From positions 5,274,462 to 5,338,461 of the forward strand of contig NC_012878.2 in assembly GCF_000003195.3 (NCBI RefSeq): a stretch of 64,000 nucleotides of DNA. The letters are read 5' to 3'. Shown here in pieces: positions 13,201 through 23,524 of this stretch (the stretch's first letter is position 1; each line of letters begins with the position of its first letter). A program made the position numbers and the translations under genes. The notes under the pieces were generated by a model. That model saw nothing but the letters and a program-made list of their open reading frames with translations. It searched no databases and was not told the DNA's origin. This DNA is from Sorghum bicolor (lineage: Eukaryota > Streptophyta > Magnoliopsida > Poales > Poaceae).

Positions 13201-14044
13201 GCTCCAGGTCAATAAGCAGAGACCTGGGTATGAAGTGCTGATCATCAGCCTGGTAAAAGAAGACATCCTTCCTGTCGCCCCCCTGCAGGTAACTTAAGCA
13301 ATTAAAGCTGGCTCTTGTTTAATTTAGCCTTCCCAGATAAACAGAAAGGGCAAATACTGCATCGATCCAATACAGACAGAAACATAAGTGTTACAGTGGA
13401 TGCTTTTAAGGGCTGCACAATTAGGTTGGAGAAGCAGTTTCCAGCATAATGAGGCACATGATACATGGGTGTTCTAAGTTCGAAATGTTCATTTAATTTC
13501 TTGTATGCAGTTCTCGTTAATTCCAGCTAAATCTAACACTACACACCGATACCAAAAACCACTTAAACACTAATCCCTTAAAAAAAACGTGTTGACACTT
13601 CAAGGAAAGCTAAATTCCGCACCCCAATCACAATACCAGTTGAAATCTCAAAAATTCTCACAAATACTTAGGCGCGACTTGTGAGAATTCTACTAGAATA
13701 CTCCCTACAGCAGAGGTCCAAAAACTAGTCACCTGGCCTCGCCGCCATATCCACAAACATCACAGATCAGAGCACCCGCGGCACTGATCTCGAGCAACCC
13801 GGAAACCGCCATCAATCGACTCAACCGCGGCCAGCGCGTGAGGAGAGGAGGACTCGGACAGGTCACGCTGACGGGGACCGGGGAGAAAGGGGAATGCGGG
13901 GCGTGGGGGACGTACCTGAGTGGCGAAGTCCTCGAGGAGGCCGTCCTTGCCGATGCCATGCTCGAGGCATAGCTGCTTCCAGAACTCCATCCCGATCTGG
14001 TTCCCGCATTGCCCCACCTGGATCGTGATGATCTCGCGCGGCAT
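10241..14044 (-). CDS. TUBG: Gamma-tubulin
   Basis: Core of the gamma-tubulin ring complex that nucleates microtubules; in plants it acts on the nuclear surface, the cortex and spindle and phragmoplast arrays. Eleven exons (5' to 3' on the minus strand): 13916-14044, 13082-13282, 12897-13008, 12281-12681, 12009-12062, 11823-11927, 11226-11300, 11080-11124, 10838-10966, 10365-10469, 10241-10294. All junctions are GT/AG and close in frame to 469 aa, the usual length for the family. The start reads [20 protein letters not shown], diagnostic for gamma rather than alpha or beta tubulin. The glycine-rich GTP loop AGGTGSG is at residues 142-148. The C-terminus ends ALDSKLVV. The donor of the seventh exon (11226/11225) has been duplicated by a small insertion. 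Confidence 0.96.
11191..11232. repeat. 16 bp poly-A insertion with 13 bp target duplication at a splice donor
   Basis: GATAACCTGAATG occurs at 11191-11203 and again at 11220-11232, separated by 16 bases made of GTTAC, ten A and a G. On the minus strand each copy reads CATTCAG then GTTATC, the exon 7 end plus 5' splice site of gamma-tubulin. The insertion therefore created a second identical donor 29 nt downstream. Only the upstream donor keeps the frame. Confidence 0.88.
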
Positions 14045-14500
14045 TTTTTTTTCCCTGCTCCGGCGGCGGCGGCGGCGGGAGAGGGTGTAGGGTTAAGGGT
14101 GCTGCGAGGGTAGGGGTCTGAGTGAGGGAGGGAGGGAGGGAGGGAAGGAGGCCGGCCGGTGGCGGCGCCGGCGGAGGCTAGGGTTTTGGGGGGTTTGCTT
14201 GGTTTGGACGCGAGCGCGCGCCAACTGCGAGTGCGATTGGTGGCGGTGGGACGGAGCGTGAGGTGACGACTGACGAAGTGACGAGGCAAGCGAAGCGAGG
14301 CGGAGGGGAGGGGAAGCGCCCAAGCCGAAGGGGGCGGACCCGGCAGAAATTTTGGACGACAAGAAACGAAATGGGCGCAATTTTCGAATTTCCACGGGTT
14401 TAGGGGAAACTCATTTTTGTCAAGGCCCACTTTTGGCAGGGCTCCAGCTTCAAACTTGCTAAGCTAGCTAACTTCTAGACAGGCTAGTTGGGGTTCAAAT
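14045..14500 (-). promoter_or_regulatory. Gamma-tubulin 5' UTR and promoter region
   Basis: GC-rich sequence directly upstream of the gamma-tubulin ATG, with a run of GGC triplets near 14062-14080 and a GGGA run near 14127-14146. No TATA box is evident, as expected for a housekeeping gene. The transcription start cannot be placed from sequence. Confidence 0.45.
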
Positions 14501-15596
14501 GGATCTGTTTGGTTGATTGTTTTCATCTCTAAGCTAGGCCTCAGCTAGCCGCTGTACGCGTCGGGGTTTGGCTCCCAGAAAATGGAGGGTGGATCTGTTT
14601 TTTCTGAGGCCTCGCTTGCGCCAACTCGGTCGGCGCTTCCTGTCACCCTCTCTGCTCCCTTTCTGCTCACCTCCTACGCTCACCCTCTCCTCGCCCTCTC
14701 TCTTCCTATTGTTGCCGGTCGAGCAAGAGCACACGGCGGAGGGTGCCATGCCGGTGAGCAAGCTACGGCGAGGTGCACCGAGGTGGAGCAGGTTGGAGAA
14801 GATTGGCCCGCTGGTGCGATGAGGTGGAGCAGATCGGAGGAGATGGGCCTGTTGGTGCTGCAGCTGCGGCGCGCGGCGTCCCTGCTGGCCCCTGAGCAGC
14901 GGCGGTTCGAGTCGGAGAACGGAAGTCGGCGGTGTTGGCACCCAACGCGCCGGCGTGTGGAAGAAGAAGAAGAAGCAACAGCAGCATCGGAGATGGCTGC
15001 CTTGCCTCCACCTCGCCTCCACCAGAAGAAGAAGAAGCACCACCCACAGAAATGGCTGTCGCCGCCTCCTCCACATCCTTCTGCAGTGCCACTCTAGCTC
15101 CATGCCTTCTTCTCCAGCTCCGTCGATGAGGCAGAGGAGAAACATAAGGTGGAGTCTGTGGATCTTCTTCTTGCTGGTGCCTATGGATCTTCTCCCTTCG
15201 TCTGCTCTACTTTGCTCAAAACGTGTTCGTGCTATGCTATGTTGTTCATGGTGGAATGTCTTCTCCCTGCTTGCTCTGTTGTGCTCATGGTGGAGACTGA
15301 TGGGAAGAGGACAAGGATGACAAGAAGAAATAATGGCGACGGTAGAGGTGATATGCCCAGAAGGTGTTCGACGAATTGATTCTATCCAAGATGTGATTTG
15401 GGGGGTAAACTTACCAATGTTCAGATGTGGTGATTCTATCCAATAAACGTAGCCAACCAAACAAGAACTCGACTTAGCCAGGCTCATGTTTGCAGGCAAA
15501 CAAACACATGTTGGTTGGCTCTCTAGGAGCAGATCTAGGTTGCCCAGGCTAAGTTTGTTGGCCAAGCTCCATGAGATCAACTAACCAAACACACCC
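14501..15596. mobile_element. Putative non-autonomous TIR DNA transposon with GC-rich interior
   Basis: Left end GGATCTGTTTGGTTGATTG and inverted right end GGGTGTGTTTGGTTAGTTGA match at most positions, the common grass TIR form GGGTGTGTTTGGTT. The roughly 1.1 kb between them has a GC-rich core (about 14570-15130) with long open frames on both strands but no recognisable protein. Related short segments recur internally (GAGGTGGAGCAG). A target-site duplication was not resolved, and the interior might be a captured gene fragment. Confidence 0.5.
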
Positions 15597-16924
15597 TTTA
15601 CGGCTCTAGGCAAATTGCAAGTAGCCCTACCAAATGGATACTAAAAAACGACTTTGCTTGAAGGAGTCGGTTGTTTTTTAATAGAGGAGAAGAACTAAAA
15701 AAAGTGGTTTTTATCGGCTCTTTTCAAACTTAATACAAATCATTACAAAGTAAAGTAACTGTTGTTCTCAAATATTTCCAAAACAACTCTAGCTTCAATG
15801 AAAAACTAAAACTAAAGCCCTTTTAGGATGAGACAAAGCCCTACCAAATAGACCATAAAATTCTCTATGTTCCAAGAAGGCCTAGAACAAGCATTTTGTC
15901 AAAGCTTCAACAATGTTTTAGCATTTGTCTTAGCTTTCTTTAGACCACCCAAAATTATATGCTCGTTGGTCCTATGAAAAGTGTAATTCTCACTTACCGG
16001 GAAATTAAACATATTTAAATTTGACTATATATGTATAATAATATTAATATTTATGGTACATAATTAGAAAGATTAGATAGATCAACACAAGTCTTATAAC
16101 AATTCTTTTCACGTGATGAAAAGAGTATGCTACGAGCAGTGACGTCATGTGGGTCTATTCAAAATTATTAAGCCTATATGAATGTGTCAGCTATTTAGCA
16201 ATGTTTTACTCTCACAATAAATTAGCGAATAATATTTTTAGTTATGCCTTTTCAGCCAAACGAACAAGCTCACATGGACTCTAGCAAGAGATTCTTGGTT
16301 CTTAAGTAAATGGACAAGCTCACATGGACTCTAGCAATTCTTAAGTAAAAGCCATAGACCGTGGCATTGTTGTAACAGCATTAGTAACAAACTAGCAATG
16401 AACGTCTACGAGTCAAAGATACTATGCTCCAAGTTTCTTCTTGGAATTTTATAACATTATACTATATTTATAAAAATAGTATAAGTATATATAGATGCAT
16501 ATATTGTGAAGTATATTTTATGAACTATTTAATGATATGTATTAGTATAATAAATATTAATATCTTTTCTATGGATTTGATCAATTACTTTTTGCTGAGT
16601 ATTGTGCCCTTTCTAGACGGAAGGAGTATTGTTCAAGATGTAAGGCCAGTGTACAATGAAGCTAAATTGGTCGATTGGATCAAGTATCTGCAAAAAGAAA
16701 AAAAAAATGTCCTGCCGGAAATCTCTCAATGCTAGAAACTACATATAGTTTCTATATCTATTAATTTTTATAGACACTATATATATAGAAACTATAGCTC
16801 CAATGGATAGTTTCTATAGAATAATTTTTATCGAATCACATTCATTCTCTTTCCATTCTCAGCCAATAATATCACTTCATTTCTTGGATTTCGTGTAGAC
16901 ATGGTTTCTAACTTAGGGCACTCA
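15597..16924. other. AT-rich intergenic sequence
   Basis: No gene was recognised. Around 16735-16860 there are short inverted copies of TAGTTTCTAT and a motif GAAACTAT..CCAATGG resembling the ends of the element starting at 16925, probably degraded MITE material. The remainder shows no recognisable structure. Confidence 0.4.
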
Positions 16925-17222
16925 GGGCAGTCCCAATGGTATATTTATTGTAGTTTCTATCCCTATTAATTGTTGTGCCAACTAAACAATTTGCTGATGT
17001 GGCAGTAGATTTATTATGGAGAGAGAAAAGAAAAGAAAGAAACTGTTTTCTAGAAAGGAAACCGAGTCTTCACACGCACGGATGGGCTAAGAAACTGGTG
17101 AATCTGCGTTGGGGAGACCTAAGTCGTTTCTTCTTGCTCCTCCTCGGATCCCTTGCGCTTGCACCGCTGCTACCCGTCCCTTCGTCAGGCCGTCACTCGA
17201 AGCGATGTTTGTAGGACACTGC

Positions 17223-17389
17223 CTTCGTGCCCGCCGCACTTGTCGAGGTCCGGCGCTTGCATGCCGCCGCAGACACGGACTGTTGGCTCCTCTTCGTGCC
17301 TGCCGCACTCGTCGAGGTCCGACGCTGGCATGCCGCGGCCACAGACTGCTAGCTCCTCTTCATGCCCGCCGCACTCGTCGAGGCCCGGT
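17223..17389. repeat. GC-rich 66-69 bp tandem repeat, split by the LTR
   Basis: Three successive units start at 17223, 17292 and 17358, each with CCGCCGCACTCGTCGAGG or a close variant followed by a GCATGCCG segment and GGCTCCTCT. A further part unit resumes right of the LTR (about 19313-19355), so the LTR inserted into this array. Confidence 0.7.
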
Positions 17390-19312
17390 TGAAAGGTCCT
17401 AATATGGCTAGAGGGGGGTGAATAGACTATTTAAAAATTCTACAAACTCACTAGAGCAAATAGTTAGTAAATAACAAAGCAAAGCTTTTTGCTCTAGCTC
17501 TAAAGGGGTGTTTGCAAGCCACCTATCCAACAATTCTAGTTGCTATGAACACTATGCACACAAGCTCTAGGTCTCTACAAGTTACACTAGTGAGCTTAAC
17601 TACACAAGTCAAGACTAGCAAGTAAAACTAGTTACACTACTTTGCGGTAAGTAATAGGAGAGGAAGAGATATTTATACCGCCGTGTAGGGGATGAACCAA
17701 TCTCCAATATATCGACAATCAAGCACCGGGAGAATGCCAATCAATCACAATTGAGACACCGATTTTTCTCCCGAGGTTCACGTGCTTGCCGACACGCTAC
17801 GTCCCCGTTGTGTCGACCAACACTTGGTGGTTCGGTGGCTAAGAGGTGTAGCACGAACCTCGTCCTCACTAGGACACCACAAGAACCTACCCACAAGTGA
17901 GGTAGCTCAATGACACGAGCAATCCACTAATGTAGCCTTTGGTTCTCCGTCGAGGTAGACACAAACCCCTCACAATCACCGAGAGATGACCACGAACAAT
18001 CACCAATTCATGCCAATGCTCCTCCGCTGCTCCAAGCCGTCTAGGTGGCGGCAACCACCAAGAGTAACAAGAAGACCGCAGCTAGAACGATCCCCAAGTG
18101 CCACTAGATGCAATCACTCAAGCAAATGCACTTGGAATCACTTCCAATCTCACAATGATGAATAATCTATGAAGGAGATGAGTGGGAGGTGTTTGCTTAG
18201 GCTCACAAGGATGTCAAGTATGCTAGAATGCCAAGAGAGTGAGCCTCAAGCCGGCCAAACACGTATTTATAGCCCCTCAAACAAATAGAGTCGTTGGCTC
18301 TTTTTACTGGGAAAAACTCGAGGTCACCGGACGCTCAACACCTGCGTCCGGTGCTCCAAAGTCAGCTAGGTGTCAGAGTCTAACGGTAACCTGCAGAGCA
18401 CCGGACGCTGAGCAAGTAGGCACCGGACGCGTCTGGTGCACACCGGTCCTAAACTCAGGGAGGTCTGCAGAACGCGCAGGGCACCGGACGCTGAGCACTG
18501 GACCGTCCGGTGCTCACTGGACTTAAACCCAGGGAGCACTGCAAACCAGTCGTCACACCGGACACGCACCACCGGACGCTTAAGCCTGCGTCCGGTGCCT
18601 GTCGTTCGGTGTCTTACCCTAGCTGGGCCAGGCACTGACTACACCGGTCGCACAGACTCGTCGTCCGGTGCCTCAGTGGCCAGCGTCCGGTGAGTGTTTC
18701 TCAGCGAGAAAACACTCCCGCGACTACTTCAAATTTCCCACCGGCGCAATAGAAAATATGCACTTCATTTTCTCGAAAAGCGCCGAATCCCGCCTCGTAA
18801 GCTCGGCGGGAGAGAGAGAGGAACCCATCCTCTCTCTACCCTTCAAGCTCCACCTCCTTCTCAAAGTGTGCCAACACCACATTGTGTAAGCCAACAAGTG
18901 CACGTGTGTTAGCATTTTCACAACCATTTTCTTCGAATGAGTTAAGTTAGCTCACTAGGTTCTAAATGCATGCACATGAACAATGACACCTAGTGGCACT
19001 TGATAACCGCCTAGCCAAAGAATTCCCCTCTTTATAGTACGGCTATCTATCCTAAATGTGATCACACCCTCTATGGTGTCTTGATCACCAAAACCAAAAT
19101 CCTAAGCAATACCTTTGTCTTGATCTCCATAGGGTTTTGTTTTTCTCTTTCTTCTTTTCCAATTTGAGCACTTGATCATCTTGTGGTCATCACCATGATC
19201 ATCACTTGCTCCATCACTTGGCATGTACCAACCTCATTAAGTCTACACACACTTAGTAGAGAGGTTAGTACTAGGGTTTCATCAATTATCCAAAACCAAA
19301 CTAGGGCTTTCA
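17390..19312 (-). mobile_element. Solo LTR of a Ty1-copia (SIRE/Maximus-like) element, 1923 bp
   Basis: The ends are perfect inverted TGAAAG/CTTTCA and the element is flanked by the 5 bp duplication CCGGT (17385-17389 and 19313-19317). A TATAAATA box reads on the minus strand near 17675, and the minus-strand start TGAAAGCCCTAGTTTGG resembles known grass copia LTR starts, so the LTR points left. No internal region remains: a solo LTR left by LTR-LTR recombination. Its right two thirds hold the CACCGGACGC cluster. About 570 bp at the left matches the LTR at 32249-32855. Confidence 0.88.
18325..18692. repeat. Cluster of CACCGGACGC motifs in both orientations
   Basis: Within the 1923 bp solo LTR, CACCGGACGC and its reverse complement GCGTCCGGTG, with close variants, occur many times in under 400 bp (for example at 18325, 18420, 18481 and 18683). 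The GC-rich block is absent from the 607 bp relative at 32249-32855. Confidence 0.8.
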
Positions 19313-19804
19313 CCGGTGTCGGCATGCTGTGGCCACGGATGGTCGGCTCCTCTCCATCTTTTGTGTATCGTGCTGTCAAGCAATCGCTTGCCAGCATGCA
19401 GGCCTTGTTGACATCCATGACCTACAGCTCCTACTCCTTCGACTTCTACATTGGCTTCGTGCTCATGTCTGATCATTAGTAGCTCCACCTCCACAGTAAG
19501 CAATGATGGTCAGCTTGCCAAATATGACCTGAACAAGGACAGACTCGACCTCTTTCTACTGGCTCCTTGTTGCACTCAGTCTTCTTTGTGTTTGATGCTA
19601 TCTAGGGCTGACTGTGCAAAGGAGGGCTACATGGTTGCTTGCCACAACTGATGCACTTCTTTTTTGTGCTACATTTAAGTTTTCATTTATATAGAAACTG
19701 CTATAGAAATCATGGATTGTGAAGGATAGTTTCTACTTGATATTAATTGTTCTTTTTCTCTCTTGGAAACTTCATCCAGAAACTATCCATTGGGATTGCC
19801 CTCA

Positions 19805-20219
19805 GAGCACTCACAATGCAGACTCTATCATAGAGTCTAAAGTTATTTATTACCTCGAACAATGTGGACTTAGAGTCTAAGGGCACTCACAATGCAAGAC
19901 TCTATCACAGAGTCCAAGACAATTAATTACACATTATTTATGGTATTTTGCTGATGTGGCAGCATATTTATTGAAGAAAGAGGTAAAAAAAATAAGACTC
20001 TAAGTCTTATTTAGACTCTAAGTCCATATTGTTCGAGGTAATAAATAACTTTAGACTCTATGATAGAGTCTGCATTGTGAGTGCCCTAAATAAGACTTGA
20101 AGTCTTATTTTTTTCTACCTCTTTCTTCAATAAATATGCTGCCACATCAGCAAATACCATAAATAATATATAATTAATTGTCTTGGACTCTGTAATAGAG
20201 TCTTACATTGTGAGTGCCC
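19805..20219. mobile_element. Tourist-like MITE, outer copy split by a second copy
   Basis: Starts GAGCACTCACAATGCAGACTC and ends GTCTTACATTGTGAGTGCCC. It matches the intact 206 bp element at 53632-53837 once the nested copy at 19881-20086 is removed. It contains the family signature GACTCTATCATAGAGTC and GCTGCCACATCAGCAAA. Confidence 0.82.
19881..20086. mobile_element. Tourist-like MITE nested in a sister copy, 206 bp
   Basis: GGGCACTCACAATGCAAGAC on the left, TCTGCATTGTGAGTGCCC on the right, flanked by TAA on both sides (19878-19880 and 20087-20089), the 3 bp duplication typical of PIF/Harbinger elements. It lies in the opposite orientation to its host copy, so the pair forms a long inverted repeat. 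Confidence 0.88.
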
Positions 20220-20766
20220 TCACAACGCAGACTCTGTCATAGAGTCTAAAGTTATTTATTACCTCGAACAATGTGGATTTAGAGTCTAAATAAGACTTGG
20301 AGTCTTATTTTTTTTACCTCTTTCTTCAATAAATATGCTGCCACATCAGTAAAATACCATAAATAATACTCCCTCCGTCCCTAAATACTGCTATTTCTAG
20401 AAGAAAATTTTATCCACAAATACTGCTATTTCTACTAGCATACTCGTCCACTAGCCCATTTAATTCTCCTCGGAACTTCCGTGGTCCACCAGCCCATTTA
20501 ATTTCTTCTAGGGAGTAGTACTTTGGCGCATGGTAATTGTTTGAGTCTATTTAGTTGGCATTAAATGCAACTCATTGAAACTAAAGAACCATGGCTTAAC
20601 GTGCATGATTAAATGGTGGAATCATAATTAATTGAGGGTAGAATGATCTTTTGTTTGCCACACTAATCTGTCTGAAATCTGCTAGAAATAACAGTATTTG
20701 GGGACGGAGGGAGTATGTAATTAATTGCCCTAGACTCTATGATAGAGTCTTGCATTGTGAGTGCCC
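20220..20766. mobile_element. Third Tourist-like copy, split by a Stowaway MITE
   Basis: Begins TCACAACGCAGACTCTGTCA immediately after the previous copy, lacking the first few bases of its terminal repeat, and ends TCTTGCATTGTGAGTGCCC. The Stowaway element at 20369-20713 splits it. Confidence 0.8.
20369..20713. mobile_element. Stowaway-like MITE, 345 bp
   Basis: Left end CTCCCTCCGTCCCTAAATAC, right end GTATTTGGGGACGGAGGGAG, flanked by TA. It closely matches the 346 bp copy at 30479-30824 along its whole length, including AATTCTCCTCGGAACTTCCG and GAACCATGGCTTAACGTGC. The two copies are recent relatives. Confidence 0.9.
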
Positions 20767-20914
20767 TTAGACCCAGTTTCTATGATTTTTACTCTCTCTC
20801 TTCAATAACTACCTTGTCACATCAGCAAAATGTTTAGGTGGCACTACAATTAATGTCTATGGAAACCATGATAGTTTCTGTATTGGGAGTGCTTTGAGGG
20901 CACTCACAATATAA

Positions 20915-21190
20915 GGTCAGTCTCAGTGGAGAGTTTCATGGTGTTGTTTCCAAGACTCATGTCATGTGAAATGAAATGAAACTTAGATGAAACACCCACT
21001 CTCAATGGAGAGTTTCATTTCATAGTTTCATAGACATTTAATTCCAAGACTCATAGAGAGTTGGTAATCGTGCCAAGAGACTCATTTTTTCTCTCTCTTC
21101 TTAAATACACAGCCATGTCATCAAAAAATCCTATGTGGCAACCTATTTAATGCAAATGAAACTCATATGGAACTCCCATTGAGACTGGCC
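20915..21190. mobile_element. TIR MITE of another family, 276 bp
   Basis: Left end GGTCAGTCTCAGTGGAGAG and inverted right end ACTCCCATTGAGACTGGCC, with TAA on both sides (20912-20914 and 21191-21193). Tourist-like by duplication length but with a different terminal repeat from its host. The phrase CAATGGAGAGTTTCAT recurs internally. Confidence 0.82.
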
Positions 21191-21305
21191 TAAGACTCTA
21201 TCACAGAGTCCAAGACAATTAATTACATATTATGTATAGTATTTTGCTGATGTGGCAGTATATTTATTAAAGAAAGAGGTAGAAAAAATAAGACTTTAAA
21301 TCTTA

Positions 21306-21561
21306 CTCCCTCCGTCCACGAAAGAATCAATTTCTAGAGTTGTCCTAAGTCAAATTTTTTAAACTTTGACCAAATTTCTAGAAAAAATACTAAGATTTAT
21401 GGTATCAAATTAGTATCATTAAATTCATCATAGAATATATTTTTATATAATGTGCATTTTATATTATAGATGTTGTTATTCTTTTCTATAAAGTTAGTCA
21501 AATTTTAAAAAGTTTGACTGACACGGATTTTAGGAATTGACTTTTTTTTGGACGGAGGGAG
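21306..21561. mobile_element. Stowaway-like MITE, 256 bp
   Basis: Ends CTCCCTCCGTCCACGAAAGA and TTTTTTTGGACGGAGGGAG with flanking TA. Internal inverted arms lie around CAAATTTTTTAAACTTTGAC and GTCAAATTTTAAAAAGTTTG. A different subfamily from the 345 bp element. Confidence 0.87.
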
Positions 21562-21861
21562 TATTTAAACTCTATGTAGGTAACAGAGTCGGCATTGTGT
21601 GCTGTGAGGTATGACCGATACCTAGCTGCTGCACTATTTATATTTATTATGGTCATCGGCGGCACACACACCTAGCTGTTGTACGGGCTTTTTAGTTATT
21701 TGCCACCAACATGCCATCCTTATGGTGGGTTCTTGCAGATTTGCCATTCCTGACCCACATGTCAGTGACTCATATGATCCCACATGTCATTGACACATAC
21801 AGGGTTGGCACACTTAAGAGTGGCAAATAAATAAAAAATCCCTGTTGTACACCAGTACTGT

Positions 21862-22722
21862 CTACGGTCGACACATCGGTGGCAGGTGGCTACCTGCTAC
21901 GTAGCTAGCATCAGCGTTCAGCGACGACATGCTTGCGCTACGCCTGAGCAAGGGTTCTCCTGCAGGTGTCCGGCGCGACGGTGGCGCCGATCTGCGTCGC
22001 CGTCTCTCCCTCCCACCTCTTCCGCGGAGGTTGTTGCTGTTCACCTCCATCAGGTGGTCGACGAGGCGCTGGAGCTCCTGCAGCGGGAGGAGGACGGCAT
22101 CGGCGAGGCGCTCGACGCGGCGCATACGCGCAAGCAGTGCCGGGGTCGAGTACGCAGCGGCGGGGGCGGCGGCGGCTCCCGCGCCAGGCCAGCACTGCCG
22201 CCTCAGGTCATCCAAGGCCGCCTTGATGCGGTGCGTCCGGGCAAGCGCGTCGGCGACGAGCCCGCGGGCGCGCGCCGCCTGGCCCCGCGTGAGGTGCACG
22301 AAGCCGTGGCTGCCGGGGAGTTCGTCGCCGAGGTACCCGAACCGCCACCAGGCGGCGCTCTCGGGGCGCGGCCGCACCGCACCGCCGGGGTCCACGGCCT
22401 CCGCCACGTTCTCCGCCATCTCGTGCAGTGGGCACCAGAAGCCGTACCAGGATGTGGAGATGACGTTGCTGAGGTCGCGCGCCAGCTTCAGCTGCCGCTC
22501 CTCGGCGTCGTCCGGGGCCATCGCCTCCGCCGCTGACGTCGACGTCGACGCCCTCTCCAACCACCTGCGTTCGTCGCGGTGGTCCAGCCAGCGCGACTGC
22601 TGCACGGCGCTCAGGTGCTGCGACAAGTTGGACAGCCTGGCCACACGCACCGGCACCCAAGTGTACTTGTCTTCCTCTGCGGCGCTGCTGCCGCCGCCGG
22701 CAGCTGGCTCTCCTCCCTCCAT
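21862..22722 (-). CDS. Uncharacterised 286 aa protein, intronless
   Basis: A single open frame with no stop over 861 bp in GC-rich sequence. I do not recognise the family. The product begins MEGGEPAAGGG and has mainly alpha-helical, charged segments. A distinctive central part has SNVISTSWYGFWCPLHEM and, further on, WWRFGYLGDELPG. It ends in an arginine-rich stretch (RGRGGRERRRRRS) and a serine-rich tail that could be a nuclear or nucleic-acid contact signal, but that is only inference. A TATA-like GTATTTAAAG on the minus strand near 22791-22800, about 75 bp upstream, supports this start. The real gene could be shorter, or spliced at its 3' end. Overlapping frames on the plus strand are taken as compositional shadows. 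Confidence 0.6.
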   Translation of the reverse strand: MEGGEPAAGGGSSAAEEDKYTWVPVRVARLSNLSQHLSAVQQSRWLDHRDERRWLERASTSTSAAEAMAPDDAEERQLKLARDLSNVISTSWYGFWCPLHEMAENVAEAVDPGGAVRPRPESAAWWRFGYLGDELPGSHGFVHLTRGQAARARGLVADALARTHRIKAALDDLRRQCWPGAGAAAAPAAAYSTPALLARMRRVERLADAVLLPLQELQRLVDHLMEVNSNNLRGRGGRERRRRRSAPPSRRTPAGEPLLRRSASMSSLNADASYVAGSHLPPMCRP

Positions 22723-23524
22723 GAAGTCGGGGTCGGCTCCAACAGATCACACGAAAAAAAGAGCTTCTCGATCAATTGCACTGGATCTGCCTTTAAATAC
22801 ACTTACGCCGCCAACCGAACATATCCGTGTCGGATCTGCCAAAGTGCCTAGTAATTCTGGTCCGGACCGGACCGGCCCCGTTGAGGCGAGCGACATCCAT
22901 GGTGTCGAATCGAATCGGGAACCTCCGTGGTAACCCACGATACATCTGAGGCGTGAAAAGTTGTTTAGATTTTAGCACTGTAGTTTGAGGCAAATATTGT
23001 CTAATCATAAACTAATTAGGATAAAGATTTGTCTCGTGATTTACAGACAAACTGTTCAATTAGTTTTTATTTTCGTCTATATTTAGTGCTTCATGTATGT
23101 GCCTAAGGTTTGATATGACGGAAAATCTTGAAAACAACTAAACAAGGCCTGAGTTTTGAATCATGGTACATGGATTATTATTTCAAACAAGCTGAGCTGA
23201 GCTAGTCTCGTCACTTCATCTTACAGGGCAACCAACAACAAATATTGCAATAACGAAGCCAACAAAAACCCACCCCAACGGCAGAAGACCCTCTACATAT
23301 AATCTGGACCCCCAAAAAAGAAACATTTGTGTGCTTGTATGTATTTTCGACACTGATGAATAATTTCTTTCCTCAAATCTGTAACCTACAGATACTACCT
23401 ACAACAACAACCTCCCCTTTACCGTTGCCGATCTCGTTTTGGGGAAGAAAACAGGGTCGTGAGGAAGCTGAGGACCTTCAGGAGCGGTTGGGGTGGCTGC
23501 CTTGGCTTGCTATCCCGCCCTTCT
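22723..23524. other. Intergenic, with a DNA-transposon fragment
   Basis: Holds the upstream region of the 286 aa gene and the 3' flank of the dihydrolipoyl dehydrogenase gene. The segment 22954-23149 ends in AACAACTAAACAAGGCC and resembles the element at 51649-51885 in reverse orientation, with a degraded left end. Nothing else was recognised. Confidence 0.55.

Larger units (their letters stand above)
16925..19801. mobile_element. TIR element interrupted by a solo LTR
   Basis: Left end GGGCAGTCCCAATGG and right end CCATTGGGATTGCCC are inverted copies with one mismatch. TCA flanks both sides (16922-16924 and 19802-19804). Without the nested LTR (17390-19312 plus its 5 bp duplication) the element is about 950 bp. 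Its GC-rich interior holds a 66-69 bp repeat. It was probably PIF/Harbinger-type and non-autonomous; no transposase is present. Confidence 0.72.
20898..21605. mobile_element. Fourth Tourist-like copy, split by two further MITEs
   Basis: Left end GGGCACTCACAATATAA at 20898. The body resumes at 21191 (TAAGACTCTATCACAGAGTC) and a degraded right end reads GGCATTGTGTGCTGTGAGG near 21590-21610. It is interrupted by elements at 20915-21190 and 21306-21561. Confidence 0.72.

Noticed and set aside
14534..15580. 348-codon minus-strand frame
   Set aside because: Spans a TIR element including its AT-rich ends; no recognisable domain or promoter.
21929..22933. 334-codon plus-strand frame opposite the 286 aa gene
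   Set aside because: Runs through the putative promoter of the opposite gene; its composition matches a GC-rich shadow.
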